From positions 4,092,001-4,156,000 of the forward strand of contig OZ001190.1 of assembly GCA_963921355.3 (NCBI GenBank): a DNA stretch of 64,000 nt, read 5' to 3'. Shown here piece by piece: positions 59,165-64,000 of the stretch. This DNA comes from CAWUEZ02 sp963921355. GTDB lineage: Bacteria > Pseudomonadota > Alphaproteobacteria > Thalassobaculales > Thalassobaculaceae. A program made the translations under genes and the position numbers. The notes under the pieces were generated by a model that saw nothing but the letters and a program-made list of their open reading frames with translations, searched no databases and was not told where the DNA came from. Within the stretch, counting starts at the first letter, position 1, and each line of letters begins with the position of its first letter.

Positions 59165-59352
59165 CGCAGTCCCCGCCCAGGTCCGAGACAGGCATGTCCA
59201 AGCACCCTAACGGTGGCATCGGGTGGCGGGAACCTTAGGAGGCGACGGGGCCGAAACACCCCTACCCTCTTCCATATCTTACACAGGAGCACGAATAGAC
59301 AACTTTAACGTTTAACGCAGCGGCAGTACCGTTCGACTTTGGAGGTCCGGCC
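59165..59352. promoter_or_regulatory. divergent promoter region with a TTTAACG tandem
   Basis: A 188 bp spacer between the MFS gene (left) and the TPR protein gene (right). TTTAACG occurs twice in direct tandem at 59,304-59,317, in an A+T-leaning block that is probably the TPR gene promoter or an activator site. GGAGG at 59,341-59,345 serves ATG 59,353. No gene lies here. Confidence 0.4.
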
Positions 59353-61224
59353 ATGATCAAGCGATTTTCGGTGGCACTTGTCGTTGCGGTATCGGTGGTC
59401 TTCGCCTCCGCCGGGCCGGTCGCTGGTCAGCCGAGCAGCGGCCTCGACCGAGGGCTATCCGATCTCCTCGTTGCGAGAGACACGGCCACTGGATCGGAGG
59501 CCAGGGCGGACGTGCTGGAAGATCTCGTCCGGGCGTACATCGATCGCGCCTATCTGTCGAAGGCCGAACAAACGGCTGCGGAGTTGCTGCAGCTGCGCAG
59601 AGACCTCCGTGGCCAGGACGAAACAGCAGACCGTCAGGCGGCGCTGGCTCGGGCGCTCCTGGCCGTGGGGGACGTGTTGTTCGCGTTCGGAGAGTTCGAC
59701 GACGCGGAGATCCGGTTTGCGGAAGCCAACGAGCTTGCCGACGATCTTGATCGCAAGGGCCGCACCGATCCGCTCCGAAAGATGCTGCTGGCCGAAACAC
59801 TGTCAGCGCTTTCGGATGTTGCAGTAACCAGGGGCAAGTTGGAGGAGGCGCTGCGCACCCGCCAGCGCGTGGTCGGAACCTTGGAGGCGATCGATCCGAA
59901 ATCGGCCCCCGAAGCGCAACTTCTCGAACAGGTCTCGCGAAACGCCGGGATCGTATCCGACATCGCCAACGCCCGGGGCGACCAAGAGGCGGCCTATTGG
60001 TCGGCGGGCAGGGCATATAGTTCGGCCCAGGCGCTCACCGTTGCTGCACCAGATGCCCGACTGTCGGCAATCGTTCTCGCTGAAGCTCAGCACAGGATGG
60101 CGACCTGGAACAGCCGGATGGACGACGGAGAAACCGCACTCCGTCAGTTAGATGGCAACATAGACGTGCTGGGTAAGATCATTTCCGGGAACCAAACTGA
60201 CGTTCCGATACTCGATATTCTGTTCAGATCTCATCTCAGTGCCTCCGGAATCCAAGAGAAACTGGGCAATCTGGAAAAGGCAAAAAGCCACCTCGGACAC
60301 GCTCTGGAAATCGCGGAATCGCTGTCCGCATATGGAAAGACGGATCCTGACCTTGTCTACGGCCCATTGCGTCGATACGACTTGGTGTCTCGAGCCCTCA
60401 TTCATGATGGCTTGACGGATCGCAGCCTCAGTGGCGCGGCCGATCCTGCAAACAGATTCATGGATCTGACGCTGAACGATCCAGCTGAACTTTCCTGGGC
60501 CCGGGATGTCGTTGTCGTTCGATCCAGACTGATGAAGTTGTCCGCTTCAACGGGTCAGTGGGCCGAGGCGCTGATCCACGCCAAAGCGTCCGCAACGGCC
60601 GTGCAGCAGCTGCCCGCCGAAGAGGTTCCGCAGCTGCTTGAACTGACAACCCTGCAGGCCACGGCGGCCGACATTGCTAGGTCGATACAGCGCTATGACA
60701 GCGCGCTCGCGAGCTACCAGGACGTCTTGGCGACGGAGAGTCAACTCGCGAATAAGGCGCCGGAAAGTCAGGAACCCTTTCTTCGCAGCTATAAGGCGCT
60801 CTATGCAATGGGCCAGATCAACGCCTATCTCGGGAACACGGAGGAGGCCTACAGAAACTACGCTTCCGCCAGCGCTATGATGGTTGGCTTGCTCGAGCGA
60901 CCCGACGCAACAGTCGACCACGGCTTCAAGAAAATAGGCGCTGAGGTCGCATTCGCAGGGCTGCTGATGAAGGAAGGTCGGTACGGTCAGGCGATCGAAG
61001 TCTACCGATCAACTCTCACCGGCCTCGAGATCCTCGCATCCTCAGACCCCCAAAATCAGAGTGTCCACGGGGCCATGGCCTTTGTGCTTCAAGAATTGTC
61101 GCGCCTGCCCGACAGCGGTGTGACACGCGAGCAGGCATTGGAAACGATTGAGGACTTTGAAAGTAGAGGGCTTCTTTCCGAACAGATCCTTGGGGAGTTC
61201 GATGAGTTTCGAGGCCGCAACTGA
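59353..61224 (+). CDS. secreted tetratricopeptide-repeat-like protein
   Basis: A 623-residue protein with a Sec signal peptide (MIKRFSVALVVAVSVVFASA, cleavage near AGQP) and an otherwise all-helical chain of TPR-like pairs. Repeat-type segments include ALLAVGDVLFAFGEFDDAEI, HLGHALEIAESLSAYGK, YKALYAMGQINAYLGNTEEA and MKEGRYGQAIEVYRSTLTG. About ten irregular repeats are likely. No enzymatic domain is present. It probably acts as a periplasmic scaffold. GC content dips in the second half (several AAA and GAA codons), mild compared with the sulfotransferase. No family closer than TPR was recognised. Confidence 0.75.
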   Translation: MIKRFSVALVVAVSVVFASAGPVAGQPSSGLDRGLSDLLVARDTATGSEARADVLEDLVRAYIDRAYLSKAEQTAAELLQLRRDLRGQDETADRQAALARALLAVGDVLFAFGEFDDAEIRFAEANELADDLDRKGRTDPLRKMLLAETLSALSDVAVTRGKLEEALRTRQRVVGTLEAIDPKSAPEAQLLEQVSRNAGIVSDIANARGDQEAAYWSAGRAYSSAQALTVAAPDARLSAIVLAEAQHRMATWNSRMDDGETALRQLDGNIDVLGKIISGNQTDVPILDILFRSHLSASGIQEKLGNLEKAKSHLGHALEIAESLSAYGKTDPDLVYGPLRRYDLVSRALIHDGLTDRSLSGAADPANRFMDLTLNDPAELSWARDVVVVRSRLMKLSASTGQWAEALIHAKASATAVQQLPAEEVPQLLELTTLQATAADIARSIQRYDSALASYQDVLATESQLANKAPESQEPFLRSYKALYAMGQINAYLGNTEEAYRNYASASAMMVGLLERPDATVDHGFKKIGAEVAFAGLLMKEGRYGQAIEVYRSTLTGLEILASSDPQNQSVHGAMAFVLQELSRLPDSGVTREQALETIEDFESRGLLSEQILGEFDEFRGRN

Positions 61225-61230
61225 TTCCGA

Positions 61231-61635
61231 ATGACGAAGAGTTCAGATCACAGCGGCTCACGCAAGAGTTTCTGGTTCGCCGGCGCCTCGCTGTCTTTGG
61301 CGCTCGCGGTTGCGTTGGGTGCAATCGGCGCGCACACCGTCAACCCGGACGATGCAGGCCGTCGTCTCTGGGATACCGCGCTGTTCTGGCACGTCGCGCA
61401 CAGCCTCGGGGTGCTGGCGCTCACCGGGACCAGGGCGTCGTTGGAACCGCCGCTCGCCGGCGTCGCCGTCGCGGCGATCGGCGCGGGCATGGTCGCATTC
61501 TGCGGCACGCTCTATGTCCAGGCACTCACCGGCACGCCGCCGGTGCCGATGGCCGCACCTTTCGGCGGCCTGCTGCTGATCTTCGGCTGGTTGCTGGCGG
61601 CACTGGCCGCGATACGGGCACGGCTGAGAGACTGA
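61231..61635 (+). CDS. DUF423-family membrane protein (YgdD-like)
   Basis: A 134-residue protein with four predicted helices typical of DUF423: SLSLALAVALGAIGAHTV near residue 19, WHVAHSLGVLALTG, AGMVAFCGTLYVQALTG (the F-x-G-x-x-Y motif) and PMAAPFGGLLLIFGWLLAAL. Its function is not known; YgdD of E. coli is an uncharacterised inner-membrane protein. The start follows the TPR gene stop by only 6 bp, so they are probably transcribed together. Confidence 0.85.
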   Translation: MTKSSDHSGSRKSFWFAGASLSLALAVALGAIGAHTVNPDDAGRRLWDTALFWHVAHSLGVLALTGTRASLEPPLAGVAVAAIGAGMVAFCGTLYVQALTGTPPVPMAAPFGGLLLIFGWLLAALAAIRARLRD

Positions 61636-61709
61636 CGCCGGGCGATTGACGCCCGCCATCCCGGCCCGCCAGCATGCCCAGGAGAAGGCCAACAGCGGGA
61701 GTCGGGGAC

Positions 61710-62513
61710 ATGGCGGGACGGGTGCAGGACAAGGTCGTGGTGCTGGCCGGTGCCGGATCGGTCGGACCGGGGTGGGGTAACGGTAAGGCCTGTGCCGTGT
61801 TGTACGCGCGCGAAGGTGCGACGCTCTACCTGATCGACCGCAATTCCGACGCGCTCGAAGAAACCCGCTCCCTGGTGGCGGAAACCGGTGCGGCGGTTCA
61901 CGCCGAGGCCGGGGACCTCACCGACGCCGCGACCGTCGACCGGTTGATTGGGGACTGCGTGGGACGGTTCGGTCGCCTGGACGTTCTGCACAACAACGTC
62001 GGCGGGTCGGAGCCCGGCGGCGTGGCCGAAATGGACGAGGCCACATGGGACCGGCAGATGAACCACAATCTGAAGACCGTCTATCTCGCCTGTCACACCG
62101 CGATTCCCCATATGCGGACCACCGGAGGCGGGGCCATCGTCAACGTCTCCTCGGTCGCCGGGTACCGGCATATCGGCGCCCCGATCCACGCCTATGCGGC
62201 AGCCAAGGCCGGCGTCGTACAGCTTTCCCGGGCGATCGGTGTCAGCCACGCCAAGGACAGGATCCGCTGCAACACGGTGGTCCCCGGCCTCATGCACACG
62301 CCCCTCGTCGAGGCCCGGCTCGCCGGCCAGCGCGGTGGCGGTGATGCCGAGGCCCTGATCGCCCGCCGCCACGCACAGGTGCCAATGGGCCATATGGGCG
62401 ATGCCTGGGACGTCGCCTATGCCGCCCTGTTTCTGGCCAGCGACGAGGCGAAGTACGTCACGGCGACCGAAATCGTAGTCGATGGCGGCCTGACTATGAG
62501 TGCGCCCGTCTGA
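61710..62513 (+). CDS. SDR-family NAD(P)-dependent oxidoreductase
   Basis: A 267-residue short-chain dehydrogenase. The cofactor motif VVLAGAGSVGPGWGNGKACA is slightly stretched (GAGSVGPGWG) compared with TGxxxGxG. LDVLHNNVGGSEP, VNVSSVAGYRHIG and HAYAAAKAGVVQL (YxxxK read as Y-A-A-A-K) complete the site; CNTVVPGLMHTPLVEARLAG is the lid. The unusual extended glycine loop occurs in a group of SDRs with glucose-dehydrogenase-like annotation. The ATG at 61,710 follows GTCGGGGAC and shortens the frame by 12 residues. Substrate unknown. Confidence 0.85.
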   Translation: MAGRVQDKVVVLAGAGSVGPGWGNGKACAVLYAREGATLYLIDRNSDALEETRSLVAETGAAVHAEAGDLTDAATVDRLIGDCVGRFGRLDVLHNNVGGSEPGGVAEMDEATWDRQMNHNLKTVYLACHTAIPHMRTTGGGAIVNVSSVAGYRHIGAPIHAYAAAKAGVVQLSRAIGVSHAKDRIRCNTVVPGLMHTPLVEARLAGQRGGGDAEALIARRHAQVPMGHMGDAWDVAYAALFLASDEAKYVTATEIVVDGGLTMSAPV

Positions 62514-62638
62514 CGGGCGGGCCGCGACCCCACGGCCGCTCACCGTCGATCACGATCCGTCGAGATCATCGCGAGCCACGTTTCCGAGGCTGGTCTCCGA
62601 CCCTAGGTTGACGGGAGAGCCCGACCCTGGAGGTAGCC

Positions 62639-62911
62639 ATGGGTGTCGTCATTCCGTTTCCGCGCGCACCACGCGCTCCGTCGATCTGGCCCCCGGCAGA
62701 TCTTGCTGCCCTTGACCGTCTGGTTGACCGGATGCGGCCCACCGGCGCCGTCGCCTGGGAATTCGACCCCGCACGATCCCGGGCCTACATCATCGGCCCG
62801 GAGGACGAAACGCTGCTGATCGTCAGCCGATCGGCCCAGGGCCTGTCGGTCGCCAGCGGCTGGCGCCATGAACTGCTCTGGCAGGGCCCATCACTCGAGC
62901 GGTTCGCCTGA
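62639..62911 (+). CDS. small hypothetical protein, 90 residues
   Basis: A 90-residue protein beginning MGVVIPFPRAPRAPSIWPP after a strong TGGAGGTAG ribosome site. The core LDRLVDRMRPTGAVAWEFDP and the C-terminal YIIGPEDETLLIVSRSAQGL are consistent with a small alpha-beta domain. No signal peptide, cysteine or known motif is present. It stands 125 bp after the SDR gene. No family is recognised, but the ribosome site and normal codon use make it a real gene with good probability. Confidence 0.6.
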   Translation: MGVVIPFPRAPRAPSIWPPADLAALDRLVDRMRPTGAVAWEFDPARSRAYIIGPEDETLLIVSRSAQGLSVASGWRHELLWQGPSLERFA

Positions 62912-63008
62912 TCGCTCCCGATGTCGGCTTGCTGGGCGCAAGCTCCCTTGACGCCCTGCCCCGGGCGCGTACCGTGAGACCCATCATCCGCGGAAACGGG
63001 GGCGTGTT

Positions 63009-63263
63009 TTGGCCTTCAACTTCTTCGACGAGGTCGCGACCGAGGAGGCTCGGCAGCCGACCTACAGCGGCGTCAGTCGGCTCGACAAGCTCGCCATTCT
63101 CGTCGGGTTGCTGGACGCCACGATCGATCACGCCCGCAGCCCGGAGACGCCGTTCGACGCCCCGGAGTGGCTGGTCAAACACTACCCTCACGTGGATCCA
63201 AACGCCCTCGACGAGGTTCTGGACGCCGGACGCCACGCGCTGGAACGGCTGACCCGGGGCTGA
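63009..63263 (+). CDS. small acidic hypothetical protein, 84 residues
   Basis: An 84-residue helical protein (product starts MAFNFFDEVATEEARQPTYS) that begins with TTG at 63,009 after a GGGGGCG-type site. It has 14 acidic residues and hydrophobic heptads (LDKLAILVGLLDATIDHAR). No known motif appears. The unusual start codon, with no ATG or GTG in frame upstream, lowers certainty, but the composition is that of a coding sequence. It may belong to the same transcript as the 90-residue gene, 98 bp before it. Confidence 0.5.
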   Translation: MAFNFFDEVATEEARQPTYSGVSRLDKLAILVGLLDATIDHARSPETPFDAPEWLVKHYPHVDPNALDEVLDAGRHALERLTRG

Positions 63264-63314
63264 TGCTCGGTCGGCGCACACCACGCCGATGAAAACACCT
63301 GAACTCCGATTCCT

Positions 63315-63875
63315 CTAGGCCGGCTGCAACCGGCTCAGGAACTTCCCGAACGTCATCAGACCCTCAGGCCAGGGTCCGTGGCCGCTGTCGGCGTCAAGAT
63401 GCCCACTGTCCCCGACATCGATCACGCGGCTTCCCCAGGCACCGGCCAGGTCCTCGGCGACCTCGAACGAACACCAGGGATCGGTGCGGCTGACCACGGC
63501 CAGTGACGGAAACGGCAACGGGTCGCGGGGCACGGGGAGATAGCCGACCGCGCGTTCGAACGCCGCGCCATGGCGCTCCAGGTCGGGAATCCCCGCGAGG
63601 AATGCGCCGCGCACCCGGTCGGCGGGCAGCGTCGGGGCGGCATGCACCGCGGCCAATACCCCCAAGGAGTGCGCGACCAGGACCACCGGGCGATCCGCCG
63701 CGATTACGGCGGCCGTGACCGCGCCGACATAGGCGTCACGGCCGGGATCCAGCGGGTCCGCCAGTTCGACCCGCCGTGCGGTCTTCATCCCCGAATGCCA
63801 GCGCTGATACCAGTGGTCGCCGTCGTCCTCGGCAAATCCCGGCAGAATCAGGATCGTCGCATCAGCAGACTTCAT
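63315..63875 (-). CDS. RBBP9/YdeN-family serine hydrolase
   Basis: A 186-residue alpha/beta hydrolase of the small RBBP9/YdeN (PF06821) type. ILILPGFAEDDGDHWYQRWH holds the oxyanion region, VVLVAHSLGVLAAVHAA the nucleophile elbow (AHSLG, Ser), VVSRTDPWCSFEVAEDLA the acid and VGDSGHLDADSGHGPWPEG the catalytic His. The ATG at 63,875 follows AGGGTGGGGG. It lies 10 bp after the formamidase gene end, giving a two-gene unit. The physiological substrate is not known. Confidence 0.88.
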   Translation of the reverse strand: MKSADATILILPGFAEDDGDHWYQRWHSGMKTARRVELADPLDPGRDAYVGAVTAAVIAADRPVVLVAHSLGVLAAVHAAPTLPADRVRGAFLAGIPDLERHGAAFERAVGYLPVPRDPLPFPSLAVVSRTDPWCSFEVAEDLAGAWGSRVIDVGDSGHLDADSGHGPWPEGLMTFGKFLSRLQPA

Positions 63876-63885
63876 TCCCCCACCC

Positions 63886-64000
63886 TCAAAGCGCCGATTT
63901 CGGCAGCACCACATGGATGCCTTTCTCCTGGTTGACCAGTTGGGTCACCCGAACATCGGCCGCAAGGCTCATCAGCATGAATGCCTGGCTGCGGGTCAGG
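63886..64000 (-). CDS. acetamidase/formamidase family protein, C-terminal 37 residues only
   Basis: The minus-strand frame entering at the right edge ends at TGA 63,886-63,888. The visible tail, LTRSQAFMLMSLAADVRVTQ followed by a LVNQEKGIHVVLPK stretch, matches the C-terminus of FmdA_AmdA acetamidase/formamidase proteins (SLAADxRVTQxVxxxKGIH). These amidases hydrolyse formamide or short aliphatic amides to the acid and ammonia. The start and active site lie beyond the window. The hydrolase gene starts 10 bp after this stop, so the pair is probably co-transcribed. Confidence 0.8.
   Translation of the reverse strand, partial: LTRSQAFMLMSLAADVRVTQLVNQEKGIHVVLPKSAL

Noticed and set aside
1..64000. 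tRNA, rRNA, CRISPR, prophage, IS or toxin-antitoxin loci
   Set aside because: I looked for T-loop consensus sequences, regularly spaced repeats, and transposase, integrase, Cas or small toxin-antitoxin pairs in all gaps and found none that hold up.

Overview
The window is a 64 kb piece of a high-GC (about two thirds G+C by eye) alphaproteobacterial chromosome, probably of a free-living Rhodospirillales-like organism. Support for this comes from the type II lumazine synthase, the PhoX-type phosphatase with a long Tat leader, the TIGR04372-like glycosyltransferase, the alphaproteobacterial PlsC variant (HxxxxE) and the dispersed palindromic repeats between genes. No rRNA, tRNA, CRISPR array, transposase, integrase or phage gene was seen. 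Most genes belong to short metabolic operons.

Layout. 1-5.4 kb: end of a ketopantoate reductase, ribH, a cytoplasmic BisC/TorA-type molybdoenzyme and, divergent from it, a split thiamine-diphosphate decarboxylase (ComD/ComE-like) with a SnoaL-like protein. 5.4-16 kb: VOC protein, small membrane protein plus thioredoxin-fold protein, FAD oxidase, MFS carrier, DUF3179 protein, hypotheticals, a secreted nuclease, and an IDH-like/enoyl-CoA hydratase/aldo-keto reductase operon. 16-20 kb: PhoX, a VOC protein and an AT-rich foreign-looking sulfotransferase gene. 19.5-29.8 kb: a luciferase-like monooxygenase/aminotransferase/MFS/hydrolase operon, an SDR, an EamA carrier, an acyl-CoA synthetase, enoyl-CoA hydratase, MsrA and a bicupin. 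29.9-34.8 kb: a frameshifted SDR, a GFA protein and two tandem sensor histidine kinases, one with a c-type heme motif; both kinases show lesions near the first membrane helix. 34.9-41.5 kb: a reverse transsulfuration pair, an unknown 378-residue protein, an acetolactate-synthase-like enzyme and a self-cleaving P1 peptidase. 41.5-46.9 kb: chemoreceptor, BLUF photosensor, PAS protein, amidohydrolase and a frameshifted 3-hydroxyisobutyrate-type dehydrogenase. 47-52.3 kb: an ABC ATPase/FtsX permease/HlyD adaptor exporter and an HtrA-like protein lacking all three catalytic residues. 52.4-64 kb: epimerase, glycosyltransferase, 2-oxoglutarate oxygenase, VOC protein, methyltransferase-like protein, PlsC, MFS, a TPR protein, DUF423 protein, SDR, small hypotheticals, an RBBP9-like hydrolase and the 3' end of a formamidase.

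Points that stand out: the conserved-looking pseudoprotease; the heme kinase with an in-frame TAA directly after its membrane anchor; the AT-rich sulfotransferase with an overlapping small ORF across an A8 tract; a two-module repeat present twice in permuted order; and several single-base lesions, which are either real gene decay or assembly errors. No clear defence island or biosynthetic megacluster is present.
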